64,000 nt of DNA from Gari tellinella (Eukaryota; Mollusca; Bivalvia; Cardiida; Psammobiidae). The notes below the pieces were generated by a model. The model made no database searches. It was not told the origin of the DNA and worked only from the letters and a program-made list of their open reading frames with translations. The position numbers and the translations under genes are program-made. Below, piece by piece: positions 43,738 to 53,800 of this stretch. The DNA is taken from positions 32,777,619-32,841,618 of the forward strand of contig OV277872.1 of the NCBI GenBank assembly GCA_922989275.2. The letters are read 5' to 3'. The number at the start of each line of letters is the position of its first letter. The first letter of the stretch is position 1.

Positions 43738-44080
43738 AACCTTTTGAACCCTAGTGGTACATATGTACACGTCTTTTGAAACAATGTACCTGTGAAGAGT
43801 ACACATGCCTTGTGTAAACGAGGAAGACTCTTATCAGAGGGTCCTCTGATCAAGTTCTGCACTGTTTGTCGTTTTCCAATACATTGTCTATAAAAACAAC
43901 CCGAAATAGAAAAATATGGACTAGATCTAATTGGTCAATGGAATACATTCACGAATACCGGAATAATTATGTATACGTAAAATATGAACTAAACTTCTTA
44001 ATTGGAAACAAGAAGTTTTCTGGGAGGAAATGGTCAACCCATTTCCCCATAGAATCGCCTTTCAGCGCGTTTAGCTGATA
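43738..44080 (+). mobile_element. PB-C remnant
   Basis: AACCTTTTGAACCCTAGTGG start, a compact core C (TCAGAGGGTCCTCTGATCAA), then the arm ATGGACTAGATCTAATTGG. The right end is unclear. Confidence 0.55.
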
Positions 44081-44295
44081 CCCCACAGCAGAAAATACAG
44101 TGAAACCCCTCTAAACCGGAACCTCTAAATACCGGAATTCTCTTTAAACCGGACAAAACATTTGATCCCGTTTCCAACTCTTTCTTAATTTAACCCATTA
44201 CACCATAAATACGCCTTTTTGCGACCTTGATTTATTCGTACACTGAATATGTATCATAAGAAATTATTTCTATAGTCTAGCAGTTGATAGCTTAA

Positions 44296-44833
44296 AGGGA
44301 CTCGCAACCGGATGGTGAACTTGTCAAAATAAAATAAAATACTCAAATAAAAGCAAATTTGTGGCATTATTTGGCTTCTGACATTAAACAAATATGATCA
44401 GTCCAAAAAAAGTCTCAAGAATCGTCACCGAATCTTAGAATTTTAGATATTTTCCATCGTTTTTCTATACCGACTAGTAGACGGTATAGTTGTTGTTGTT
44501 GCTTCTCTACACGGGCTTAGACATAAACACGAGCCGAATTACGAAGTTGTATGCACTTTCGATAGCTACACATTGAAATACGTTAAATCGATCCGAGATA
44601 AACGGATAGTTCCGTGGTCCATTGGTCTAAGCGGTTTCCCCTATTTTGCCTTCTGTCCGCCAATGCCGGGACCCCGGGTTCGAATCCCACCAGAGACCAA
44701 TATTTTTTTTTATTGAAATACATTTTTTTAAACAGAATTTCTTATCCTAAACTAATTCTTTACCATTTATATAAGCGTTTGACACATATTTACAAATTAC
44801 TATGTTTAATGCACCATCTGGTTGCGAGTCGCT
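44296..44833 (+). mobile_element. PB-T element with tRNA-like segment
   Basis: TTAA at 44292-44295 and 44834-44837; ends AGGGACTCGCAACCGGATGG and CCATCTGGTTGCGAGTCGCT (inverse AGCGACTCGCAACCAGATGG). About 538 bp without ORF. TTAA with AGGG-type ends fits Kolobok or piggyBac. Confidence 0.85.
44609..44699 (+). repeat. tRNA-like segment
   Basis: GTGGTCCATTGGTCTAAGCG resembles a leucine/serine-type tRNA head with A box, and CGGGTTCGAATCCCACCAG is a canonical B box and T arm. The acceptor stem does not pair well, so I call it tRNA-derived, not a tRNA gene. It may still bind TFIIIC. Confidence 0.6.
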
Positions 44834-45039
44834 TTAAAGCGGGTTGAAAGTAAAGCAGAATGCGCCTTAAAGCGCATTCTGCTTTACTTTCAACCCGCTT
44901 TAAGTGATCAGCTATCTTCCATACTTGGAACTAGTTAAAACCCCTCTTAACCGGAAACCCCTCTAAACCGGAAATTTATTTTGTCCCCACTCATGTCCGG
45001 TTTAGAGGGGTTTCACTGTATACAGTTCCAATTTACACA

Positions 45040-45205
45040 GTCATAAACATGTAGCAAAAGAATCTAGCAGATAATACATGTAGCTTGAAGCAGGCTGAAA
45101 ATAAAGCGGACTGTGCCTTAGGGCGCATTCTGCTTTACTTTCAACCTTCTTTAAGTGGTCACCTTCTTAAAAAATCAGAACCAGGCAACGATGCAAAGGG
45201 TAAAA
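45040..45205 (+). mobile_element. PB-B remnant
   Basis: TGAAGCAGGCTGAAAATAAA, GCGGACTGTGCCTTAGGGCGC and right arm GCAACGATGCAAAGGGTAAA. No TTAA at the left because TA-E abuts. Confidence 0.6.
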
Positions 45206-45261
45206 CTCACGATACCAATGCAAAAAAGTTAATAACCCAAATGCGTGTTCTCCGTTCCTAA

Positions 45262-45941
45262 GACCAGGCGTCCACTAGGGCGCGGACAAGACGCGGAATA
45301 CAAATTTTGTGAATCCGCAACCCTTCCGCATATTTTTGAAAGCTTCTTTTCATTGTCCGTATCATTCCTAAACACTTCCCAATGAGTCCGCACCTTCCGG
45401 AGGGGTAAAATTGTCCGCGTCGAAATTTTGGTCGAGAGCAAAATTTGGACGCGGAAATGAACTTCCTGACACCTTCCGCAACACCATCTGCCGACATCGC
45501 CAGGACATCCGGCCGTTCCTGAAGCATTCCGGCTCTTCCGTAACCGCTCCTGAAAGATTCCGCGGTAAAGAGATCTTCGCGCGTCGATAGGAAGACATGC
45601 GGAAGACAAACGGAAGGTACCTTGAATCCTTCAGGAACGTGCGGAGCCGGTGCGGTACTGTACAAGTGAGTGCGAGGAACCGACGCGGACAAAGTATCAC
45701 GTGGCTATTTTTGTCCTACTACGATCGGCATGTTCGGTTGACATTCTGTGTCTGTCCTGGTTAATTCCTAGGACTGTTCCAAGTATGTCTGCAGACAATA
45801 CGCAGAGCCCGGTGGCAGAGGTTCACAATATTGCAAAATATCGGACATTGTTTCGTACATGCCGCGGAAGCTATGCCGAAATGCCATTTTTGATTCCGCA
45901 ACCCTTCCTAATCTTGTCCGCACTTTAGTGGAAGCCAGGCA
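45262..45941. mobile_element. Harbinger-type non-autonomous element
   Basis: TAA directly flanks both ends (45259-45261 and 45942-45944). Ends GACCAGGCGTCCACTAGG and TTTAGTGGAAGCCAGGCA; the match extends inward (CGGACAAGA, GCAACCCTTCC). The interior is GC-rich with TTCCG or TCCGC recurring about every 10-11 bases. Three overlapping minus-strand ORFs (110-144 residues) are in different frames with no motif and are by-products. Confidence 0.75.
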
Positions 45942-46120
45942 TAAGGAAATCAATGATAGGATTTATGACAGCAATAACAACGGAAAGAAAATGAATTGGT
46001 ATTCAACTTTCAAGTTAATCTCAGTCTAAATTAAATCAGGCCAGCTATTCCTTTTAATGCAAAAAATGGGCTGACTGGAAAACTTGAACACAGTAGAATA
46101 TGTGTTCATCCGCCACATAG

Positions 46121-46360
46121 CCCTTTCACTCTCAATGACGTCATAAAGCGCATTTGCAAACTGTTTTGATCCTGACCAGACGCCGCGTTACGCGGCGTCT
46201 GATCAGGATCAAAACTGTTTGCCACTTGTTTTCAAAAATCACCAGTTATACTGCTTTAAATCTAGACTTTGAAGCGACATTGCAGGCAACAATATTGAAG
46301 CAGACGACAATATGGCGGTGAAGGGGTAAACACCTCACGATACATTTGATCATGAAAGGG
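46121..46360 (-). mobile_element. PB-A element, complete
   Basis: CCCTTTCACTCTCAATGACG to TTTGATCATGAAAGGG, right TTAA 46361-46364; left TTAA decayed to ATAG. Core A perfect in the inner stem (GACGCCGCGTTACGCGGCGTC). TGACGTCA at 46136-46143. Confidence 0.88.
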
Positions 46361-46732
46361 TTAATATGAAAACATATATCTATGGGATGCTCTGCATGCG
46401 CGGAATTGCTTGACCACGCTCCGCATTAAATCTTCATGTCCACAAAAAACGAGATTTCTGCACAACTTGTGTCCTAATTTAGATATCACTTTTTATAAGA
46501 CTGCATATTCGGGGTTTTATGAGCATATCTAATATTACCATTTATAGGCACCCTCTGATAAACGCACATACAAAACATTTAAAAAAAAACACTGACTTTA
46601 ACATTCTTACCGCCAAAATACCTTCTGCATTGGTAGTGTTGTCTGCAATATCTTTTAAGTAAGCTTAATTTAGGGCTGTTTTTACACCAGAAATGTTACT
46701 TGTATACAAGTAATTTTTCGTCTTATGCATTA

Positions 46733-47274
46733 CACTGCTCCTTCTCTACAACGACACCAAACGGGAGACAAACAGTGTGTGCATTGTGCGGAGGGATTTG
46801 TTACAGTGGAGAATCTGTTATTCTTTCCCGATAAACGCGTTTACGCTAGAACTATTTTTTCTTTTACAAACAGTTTGGAGCCAGATCGGACGCCGGGTAA
46901 CCCGGCGTCTGATCAGGCTCCAAACTGTTTGCCATCAAGATAAACATTAAATATCAGAATCATCCAAAGTTGTTATTTTCTACGTTTTAGCGCTTTGCGT
47001 TTGCGTACGTTTGCGTTTAAACGGGAAAGAATAACAGCTTCTCCACTGTAACATGGAAAACCTCATATAATTAGAGCAAACAGTTTGAACCCAGATCAGA
47101 CGCCACGCAATATACATTAATTAACTTTTGAACAAAGAGGCAGACGACAATTTTAAGCAGACGATATTGCAGCAGTGATCGCGTTAGACATAACTGTTTT
47201 GTTTGGGGAAAAGCGGCAAGCGCTGTTGTAAGGAGGGAATCGTTGTTCGGACGGCCGTTGTAGGGAGCGATCTG
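46733..47274 (-). mobile_element. TA-K MITE interrupted by TA1
   Basis: CACTGCTCCTTCTCTACAAC to TAGGGAGCGATCTG. Its core A is reduced (AAACAGTTTGAACCCAGATC then GACGCCACGC only). Confidence 0.65.
46804..47048 (-). mobile_element. TA1 MITE, full length, inside TA-K
   Basis: 245 bp, TA on both sides, hairpin intact apart from GATCGGACG. Confidence 0.9.
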
Positions 47275-47631
47275 TTACATTATTATTTTCTTAATTTTGA
47301 CTTTTCAAGAAACTTAATTTCAGTCTTTTAAAATAGGATCAGAGTGTCACACAAGTTGGATTCTGGTGAGAAGCAGGGACAACAGCTTTTATTATGCTTA
47401 TATGTCGAAAACAAATTCACGTTTACTTTATTTGGCATATGTAAAAAGTTTGGATCAAGATCCGATTACAGATAGGCAGATACAATACTAACAATTTAGT
47501 CATAGAGCGTCCTGACATGGTTCGCCTTGTGCATGTAATATACATGCAAATAGATTTTTGATTTAATCAAGAGATAAGTCAGTATCTTGGTTATTTGTAC
47601 TAACACATTATCCCCATAGCTACGCCTAGAA
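47275..47631. other. No recognised feature
   Basis: Non-coding. A PB-B left-end-like scrap ATTATCCCCATAGCTACG lies at 47608-47626. Confidence 0.4.
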
Positions 47632-47867
47632 CCCTGTCACTCTCAATGACGTCATAAAAAAGCATTTGCAAACAGGTTTAATCCTGATCAGACGCCGCGT
47701 AACGCGGCGTCTGATCAGGATCAAACTTGTTTGCCACTTGTTTTGAAATAATGTTAGTTATACTGCCTTAAATCTAACTTTGAAGCGATATTGAAGACAT
47801 ATTGAAGCAGACGACAGTATTGCGGTGAAGTGGTAAATATTTCACGATAAATTTGATCATTAAAGGG
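47632..47867 (-). mobile_element. PB-A element, complete
   Basis: CCCTGTCACTCTCAATGACG to ATTTGATCATTAAAGGG; TTAA 47868-47871. Core A perfect inner stem. TGACGTCA at 47647-47654. Confidence 0.85.
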
Positions 47868-47875
47868 TTAATTTA

Positions 47876-48038
47876 TTAATCCACTGCAGAAAATAGTTCC
47901 ACTTTATACAGTCATGCATATAAGAAATGGTTTCTACATCCTATCAATAGGTATCTTAAAGCAGGTTGAAAGTAAAGCAGAATACTCCTTAATGTGTGTT
48001 ATGCTTTAATTTCAACCCGCTTTAAGTCGTCACGCGCC
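47876..48038 (+). mobile_element. PB-B element cut by Harbinger
   Basis: AATCCACTGCAGAAAATAGT arm, worn core B (GCAGAATACTCCTTAATGTGTG), then the right arm stops at GTCACGCGCC where the Harbinger element begins. Confidence 0.65.
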
Positions 48039-48059
48039 TAATGCCTGGGTCACACATTC

Positions 48060-48380
48060 ACGGATGATAGTCAAGGATGGGTACGGACGAAAATGCTACG
48101 GACTGTGATAGATCCGTGAGTTTCTACGGTATGAGAACGGGTCAGAAAGGGTTTCTACGGCGTAGTTACATGTACGGGGAGTATCGCGGATTAGCTTTTA
48201 ATTGTCGGGGAACAGAACGGATTGGTACGGTTTCTCACGGACTTTTACGGATTTTCACGGAATAATACGTAGCACCGTACTCGATAAACACGGAGAAACA
48301 CGGTTTGCTACGGCGAAATACGATTTCGTACGGGCTACTACAGTTTGCGGCGGAGACTTACGGGTACATACGGATGTACA
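48060..48380 (+). repeat. ACGG array with 10-bp phase (left)
   Basis: ACGG recurs with exact 10-base spacing in two stretches: about 48235-48265 (ACGG + six bases, four in a row) and about 48290-48375. Other ACGG copies in the interval are less regular. Confidence 0.85.
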
Positions 48381-48479
48381 CACACAGAGAACTACACAAA
48401 CACTTATTTTTATTATTGTTTGGCGGAAGTTCATTTTACACAGACATGACCACTAAAAAGAAGGCGTACTGATTGTAAA

Positions 48480-48640
48480 AAGACAGTTGACAGCTCAAAG
48501 CAAGGTGAAAGTAGATTAGAAAGCCCTTGTGCGGGTTTTCTGTTGTACTTTAAATTTTCTTTAAGCAGGCACCTGTTTTAAATACCTTACCATTTTAATG
48601 AACACAATTTTGTTGTCGTAACTGAGAGGTTTTACTATTT
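48480..48640. mobile_element. TA-G remnant with B2 hairpin
   Basis: GACAGCTCAAAGCAAGGTGA, GATTAGAAAGCCCTTGTGCGGGTTTTC and right end AACTGAGAGGTTTTACT. Confidence 0.55.
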
Positions 48641-49009
48641 GTTTTGTTTTGTTAATTTTACAAATAAAACACAAAGAAGTGTACATTTCCCTAATGTGCC
48701 TTTATCCATAATTAATACCTTCAAGAGTATGAAACAGTTGAAAGTCGAAAAGCTCACTTTATTCTAAGGCATAACTCCTTCGCTGCCAAATTCAAACATT
48801 ATTCCTTATGCAAATAGTTTGGATCCTGATGAGACAAGATTTTTTTGCAGTGAAGACGTTAACATGTATTTATGATCTAAATTGTTCTACCGAACTAGCG
48901 TGTCTACTGTTTTGATTGATTGATTTTATTTTGGCAACAGTGGCATAACATGGCAATACAAATGCATACACATATAATGCAGACTGTGATTAATAATGCC
49001 TACACATAA

Positions 49010-49790
49010 AAAATGCACATGATATGCTCACCAAAAACAAGGATAGATAGGTAGTTCCCCCTTATTTCCATTTGGTCCCCGATTTATGAGCGATTTCTTA
49101 AAAAAACCTTTGCCGACAATTTTGATCCAAGTGAGACGTCGATTAACTCTGTGCATCCGAACACCCGCTTTCTGCACCCACATATACCAAGAGAAATTTA
49201 TAGTCAGCGTCCACAAGGGCAATCAGAACTATTGAATTATTCTAACCTTCATAGTTAAAGTACAGCGATCCACCCCCTTCGACTGTTTGATGTCCACGTG
49301 TTTTCTATCTAGTGCACCTAGAACATGTGGGAAGTTCCATCTTTCCTAAAACTGGCGTGCCTCTTCCAGCCATTTTTCAGGAGTGGAAAGAGTGGTTACA
49401 ACCTCTTCCATGTATTCCTCGATACTAACCTTGCATACTTCTTTCATAATGGCACTTATGGTGTAGTGTGCTACCCTAAATCCATACATCAGTGACCTGT
49501 AACTGTCCCCTTTTGCAAGGTGCCTCAAAGTTATTGCAAGTATTATCCTAGGGCTGACGGCTTTTCTATAACAAGGGTATTCCTTTGCTATCCTTGGGTG
49601 AAGTATTTCAAGAAGCTCCGCGAACAACTGTGAATCTACACTTACAAAATTTCTGAATGCCTCTGGGTTTCCTATCCTTATTTCATTCATTAATGTATCA
49701 TACATGTATTGGCCACGAAGCTGTCTTCTATGAAACCAGACTCTCATCCACCATATCCTCTCTTGCCTTTATTTAGTTCCTGTCTTCTAT
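49010..49790 (-). pseudogene. HARBI1-like transposase/nuclease relic
   Basis: Minus strand. A first piece reads RIWWMRVWFHRRQLRGQY, FRNFVSVDSQLFAELLEIL and ITLRHLAKGDSYRSLMYGFR, the conserved N-terminal region of Harbinger nucleases, ending KWLEEARQF at a TAG (49346). The same frame continues ERWNFPHVLGALDRKHV, which holds the first catalytic Asp (GALD). After a frameshift comes GSLYFNYEG, a stop, then IVLIALVDADYKFLLVYVGA and SGCSDAQS with a second DDE-type Asp. Downstream the similarity fades. At least two in-frame stops and two frameshifts make it non-functional. Confidence 0.85.
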
Positions 49791-49914
49791 CGCTCATTAT
49801 ACACACTCAAAGAAATTATTAAACAAGACCATAAACGCTGACAAAATGGAAATGTGTTTTCACACAAGATTTCGATGTATTTCAATTTAGTATTCCGCCT
49901 GAAATTATAATAAA

Positions 49915-50395
49915 AACCGTACTGAACCGTACTACTCCGATCTAGAACTTGTGTGACCGTGTCAGCCCGTAGCAACACGTATTAATCCGGCACTATCCGT
50001 GTTGAAACGTATCGTACCGTAGACGTCCTGTTTGAACCGTATTAGTCCGTTTTCGTGTACTTAGTCTCCCCGTACACAGCCGTAGAAAGCCGTATTGAAC
50101 CGTACTTAACCCGTACTGGTCCGTACCAATCCGTACTTGGGGCGCTCGGCCAGGTGTCTACGGACCAGTACGGGTAAGAACGGTTTAGCTACGTTTTGGT
50201 ACGGATTAATACGGGCTCGATACGGTTTAGCACGGACCAGTACGGAGTTTTATCCGTACTTTTTTTTTGAACATGTTCAAAAAACCAGTACGGTGTGGAA
50301 CCACACCTACGGATGGTCACGGTTCAGGCACGGGCCTGTACGAGCTTTTACGGACCATTACGGATGCTGCCGGATTTAATCCGTAGCCGTCCGGG
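49915..50395 (-). repeat. CCGT/ACGG array with 10-bp phase (right)
   Basis: About 49916-50135 has CCGT + six bases repeated in 10-base register over some twenty units with few slips. After GGGGCGCTCGGCCAGGTG the array reverses to ACGG + six bases (about 50160-50260), then ACGG again more loosely to the end. Confidence 0.88.
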
Positions 50396-50495
50396 AGGCT
50401 CATCCGTGAATGTGTGACCTAGGCATTAACATAGGTCAACAGGCGTCTCATCTGGCACCAAACTGTTTGCAATGAAAATGTTGTTTATGCATTTA

Positions 50496-50741
50496 CAGTG
50501 GAGAATCTGTTATTCTTTCCCAATAAACGCGTTTACGTTAAAACTATTATTTCCAATGCAAACAGTTTGGAGCCAGATCAGATGCCGGGTAACCCGGCGT
50601 CTGATCAGGCTCCAAACTGTTTGCTACCATGATAAACAAGAATTATCAGAATTGTCCAAAAGTTGTTCTTTTCTACGTTTTAGTGCTTTGCGTTTGCGTA
50701 CGTTTGCGTTTAAACGGGAAAGAATAACAGATTCTCCACTG
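50496..50741 (-). mobile_element. TA1 MITE, full length
   Basis: 246 bp, TA on both sides. The right-hand TA runs straight into a second, truncated TA1 end (50742-50787, AACGAGATTATTGGGAAAG to CTTCTACACTG). Confidence 0.9.
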
Positions 50742-50830
50742 TATATAAACGAGATTATTGGGAAAGAAAAAACTCTTCTACACTGTAGCTGAGTTTCCCA
50801 AAACACAGCTTTACTTTCAACTTGGTGTAA

Positions 50831-51044
50831 CCCTTTCGCTCTCAATGACGTCATAAAGCGCATTTGCAAACATTTTTGATCCTGATCAGACGCCGCGGAA
50901 CGTCTGGATCAAAACTAGTTGCCACTTGTTTTGAAATTACGTCAGTTGAACTGTCAAAAAATCTAACTTTGAAACGATATTGCAAACAACAATAGTGAAT
51001 CAGACGACAATGAAACGGTGAGGGGGAAAAACTCAGCGAAAGAG
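50831..51044 (-). mobile_element. PB-A element, hairpin reduced
   Basis: CCCTTTCGCTCTCAATGACG to CTCAGCGAAAGAG. Core A has lost part of the right arm (GACGCCGCGGAACGTCTGG). TGACGTCA at 50846-50853. Confidence 0.75.
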
Positions 51045-51141
51045 TTTTCTGTTTTACATTCACCTTGCTTTAAGCAGACACCTGTCGTACACTTCGAATA
51101 ATTCACACAATTTAGTGGTCGTAATAGAGATGTTTTACTGT
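51045..51141. mobile_element. TA-G right half with B2 arm
   Basis: TTTTCTGTTTTACATTCACC, TTGCTTTAAGCAG, then GTGGTCGTAATAGAGATG and TTTTACTG before TA. Confidence 0.6.
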
Positions 51142-51177
51142 ACTTGATGCAGGACTCCTAGTGCAATACTACTTGTA

Positions 51178-51423
51178 CAGTGGAGAATGTGATATTCTTT
51201 CCCAATAAACGCGTTTACGCTAAAACTATTATTTGCAGTGCAAACAGTTTGGAGCCAGATCAGACGCCGGGTAACCCGGCGTCTGATCAGGCTCCAAACT
51301 GTTTGCCACCATGATAAACATGAAATATCAGAATAGTCCAAAAGTTGTTCTTTTCTACTTTTTAGCGCTTTGCGTTTGCGTACGTTTGCGTTTAAACGGG
51401 AAAGAAAAACAGATTCTCCACTG
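51178..51423 (-). mobile_element. TA1 MITE, full length
   Basis: 246 bp, TA both sides; the right TA is the TA of the adjacent PB-A terminal TAACCCTTTC. Confidence 0.92.
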
Positions 51424-51426
51424 TAA

Positions 51427-51681
51427 CCCTTTCATGATCAAATTTATCGTGAGGTTTTCACCCCCCCCCCCCCCCCCCCCTTCGCCGCCATATTGTCGTC
51501 TACTTTATATTGTTGTCTGCAATATCGTTTCAAAGCTAGATTTAAAGCAGTATAATTGACGTAATTTAAAATAAAAGTGGCAAACAGTTTTCATCATGAC
51601 CAGACGCCGCGTTATGCGGCGTCTGATCAGGGTCAAAACTGTTTGCAAATGCGCTTTATGACGCCATTGAGAGTGGAATGG
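51427..51681 (+). mobile_element. PB-A element, complete
   Basis: CCCTTTCATGATCAAATTTA to GAGAGTGGAATGG; TTAA 51682-51685. Poly-C expansion (about 51460-51480) in the arm where other copies have ACCCCTTCACC. Core A intact (GACGCCGCGTTATGCGGCGTC). CRE position reads TGACGCCA. Confidence 0.85.
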
Positions 51682-51929
51682 TTAAGCTATCCCTTTCACC
51701 TACTGGTTTAGAGATAGATACCAACAATATCGTTCTATATGTGGCTGGTTTAGGGAGGTTTCACTACGATTTGATACCATATGGGACGCCCTGACATAAA
51801 TGGCGGGGATACAATATGCATGCAAATCATGGTTCTGATTCAATCAAGAGATACGTCAAAGTTATGACCGCGATACGCGTTCCCTGACAAATCCCATCTC
51901 TACTGAATATCAGAGAAGTCTTTCAAATA

Positions 51930-52035
51930 GGCCTACTAAATCATATTGCCACCAAAACATTATGTCGTTACTACTCATCAGAATCGTCTCTTCGAGACGA
52001 TTCTAATGAGTATTCACAACATAGGATATGCTAAA
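51930..52035. mobile_element. D element remnant
   Basis: ACTACTCATCAGAATCGTCT C TTCGAGACGATTCTAATGAG: the core palindrome is kept, the CAGGG ends are lost. Confidence 0.55.
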
Positions 52036-52882
52036 TACATAAAGGAAAACAAGGTTAAAGACCATCGCGCCAGTTTCTTCGAATTTTCATAACATTCAGA
52101 TTTTTTTTTAATTTTGCATGTTTCTAGTATATGCCCTGTTATGCAAAAATATGAAATAAAAATAAGGGGTACCCCAACTGGATTTTTTCTTAATAGCTTA
52201 TTTTTGGGTATACCCCTAATTATCCGGAGACACGTGCTTTTGATAATAAAATCTCAGAATAACCCTATTCAGTTTTGTAATTTACCTAATTTGTTGGGTT
52301 ATACATATTTTTTCATAAAATGGAAAAAGATTGGAGCAAGTAGCACCAAAAACATGAAAACAGCACACTATCCGTCAAAAAAGGGAACAAATAAAATAGT
52401 TGTTTTTCAAAGTTTTTTCTTCTACTGTTCTTACATTCAGATTTTTATAATATTTTCCACAAATATTGCTGAAGCATTCATTCACTGAAATCACACATAA
52501 AAAAAAGATGTACCGAACTTAGTTTTTCTAAGAAATTTAAATGTCTGCATAGAGACAAACACTTATAAATCCAATTACATAGGGCTATATACAAATGCTC
52601 TATGATAATCACTTTAAAATGCTTAAATGGATCCAAATCCATACAGTTCAATCGTCGACGATATATCACTATTCTAATCGTGGTCGCCAAATGCAGGTAT
52701 GATCGCATAATTTAGCTTATTGAGATAGAAAAATAAAAATACGCATATAAACATTAATCATGGAGTAATGGTCAAAGGGAGGTAAATTATGCTTATATTT
52801 TGCATGAGTCGTCTCCCATTGACCGTTAACCTCCAAAAGTGGAGCGATTGTCCTTAACATGGTTCATGTTGATTCACTCTTA
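52036..52882. other. No recognised feature
   Basis: AT-rich. A 124-residue plus-strand ORF (52114-52488) is low-complexity and hydrophobic with no motif; I do not support it as a gene. Confidence 0.35.
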
Positions 52883-52990
52883 CAGTGTAGAAGAAGTTAT
52901 TCTTTCCCAATAAACGCGTTTACGCTAAAACTATTACTTTCCGTGCAAACAGTTTGGAGCTTGATCAGACGCCGGGTTACCTGATGATCC
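52883..52990 (-). mobile_element. TA1 left half
   Basis: CAGTGTAGAAGAAGTTATTC to GACGCCGGGTTACC; everything after the hairpin loop is missing, a break exactly at the palindrome centre. Confidence 0.8.
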
Positions 52991-53103
52991 CTGATTCGTG
53001 GTGAAAGGATTAATGGAAAAGCAATGATGACTATCATTACATCTAAATAAAGGCACGTGAAAACCACTGTGTCAACCTCCCTGAACGGCTGCAATAGCAA
53101 ACA

Positions 53104-53325
53104 GTGTAACCCTTTATTCCATAGTCTTTTTCTAATTCTGGAGACAGGTGACCACTTAAAACAGGTTGCAAGTAAATCAGAATGCACCTGCGGCTGCATT
53201 CCGCTTTACTTTGATCCTGCTTTTAAAACTAGTACCTGTTATGGTTTATTAAATATTTATTATAGTACATATGCATGGCTGTATAAAGTGGAAATAATTT
53301 CTAAAGTGGAGGAATATACAATTTA
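53104..53325 (+). mobile_element. PB-B element, worn
   Basis: TAACCCTTTATTCCATAGTC, core B with matched changes (GAATGCACCTGCGGCTGCATTC), right arm to GTGGAGGAATATAC. Confidence 0.65.
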
Positions 53326-53331
53326 GAATTA

Positions 53332-53577
53332 CAGTGGAGAATCTGTTATTCTTTCCCGTTTAAGCTCAAACGTACGCAAACGCAAAACACTAAAACGTAG
53401 AAAATAACAACTTTTGGACAATTCTGATAATTCTTGTTTATCTTGGTGGCAAACAGTTTGGAGCCTGATCAGACGCCGGGTTACCCGGCGTCTGATCTGG
53501 CTCCAAACTGTTTGCAATGGAAATAACAGTTTAACCGTAAACGCGTTTATTGGGAAAGAATAACAGATTCTCCACTG
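53332..53577 (+). mobile_element. TA1 MITE, full length
   Basis: 246 bp, TA on both sides. Confidence 0.92.
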
Positions 53578-53689
53578 TATGCGTATCTATGAGGTAATGG
53601 GTTACGTCGAACAATATGTTATTTCCTTAGGTGAATTTCACAATTTAAAAATACACATGTAATTTAAAAGTGATTAAAACAGTGTCGAT

Positions 53690-53800
53690 CATATCGCACA
53701 TATCTGTAGGTCATAGTTAAAACGTGGCTTTGTCACGGTCCACTGTTGAAATACGAGTTTGTTCGACATAGGAGGGTCGATTTGTCGAAGATATGAAACA
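53690..53800. mobile_element. TA-F remnant
   Basis: TAAAACGTGGCTTTGTCACG then TTGAAATACGAGTTTGTTCG and GTCGAAGATATG. Confidence 0.45.

Larger units (their letters stand above)
44194..44934 (+). mobile_element. PB-B element inside TA-E, split by PB-T
   Basis: TTAA at 44190-44193 then CCCATTACACCATAAATACG. The arm stops at GTTGATAGC-TTAA and resumes AGCGGGTTGAAAGTAAAG; core B is perfect. The right terminal part is deleted, ending ACTAG before TTAA at 44935-44938. Confidence 0.82.
44098..45018. mobile_element. TA-E MITE, outermost of a three-level nest
   Basis: CAGTGAAACCCCTCTAAACC and its inverse, TA on both sides. Native TA-E sequence is only about 44098-44189 and 44939-45018; the rest is PB-B with PB-T inside. 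Confidence 0.88.
48042..50426 (-). mobile_element. PIF/Harbinger transposon, decayed
   Basis: Ends TGCCTGGGTCACACATTCAC and GTGAATGTGTGACCTAGGCA are inverted repeats continuing inward (GGATGA). TAA at 48039-48041 and 50427-50429 is the likely 3-bp target duplication. It contains a broken HARBI1-like transposase (minus strand) and phased ACGG/CCGT arrays near both ends. A TA-G/B2 remnant (48480-48640) and a LINE-tail-like block (48908-49010) sit inside. Confidence 0.82.

Noticed and set aside
44609..44699. Functional tRNA gene
   Set aside because: B box is good but the acceptor and anticodon stems do not fold convincingly, and the segment is part of a repeated DNA element.
45229..45700. Three overlapping minus-strand ORFs of 110-144 residues
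   Set aside because: They overlap in different frames within a GC-rich Harbinger-type element with periodic TCCGC motifs; no domain is recognisable.
48077..48456. ORFs over the ACGG array
   Set aside because: The phased array removes stops by chance; peptides are low-complexity.
52114..52488. 124-residue plus-strand ORF
   Set aside because: AT-rich hydrophobic composition, no motif, no homologous repeat or start context to support it.
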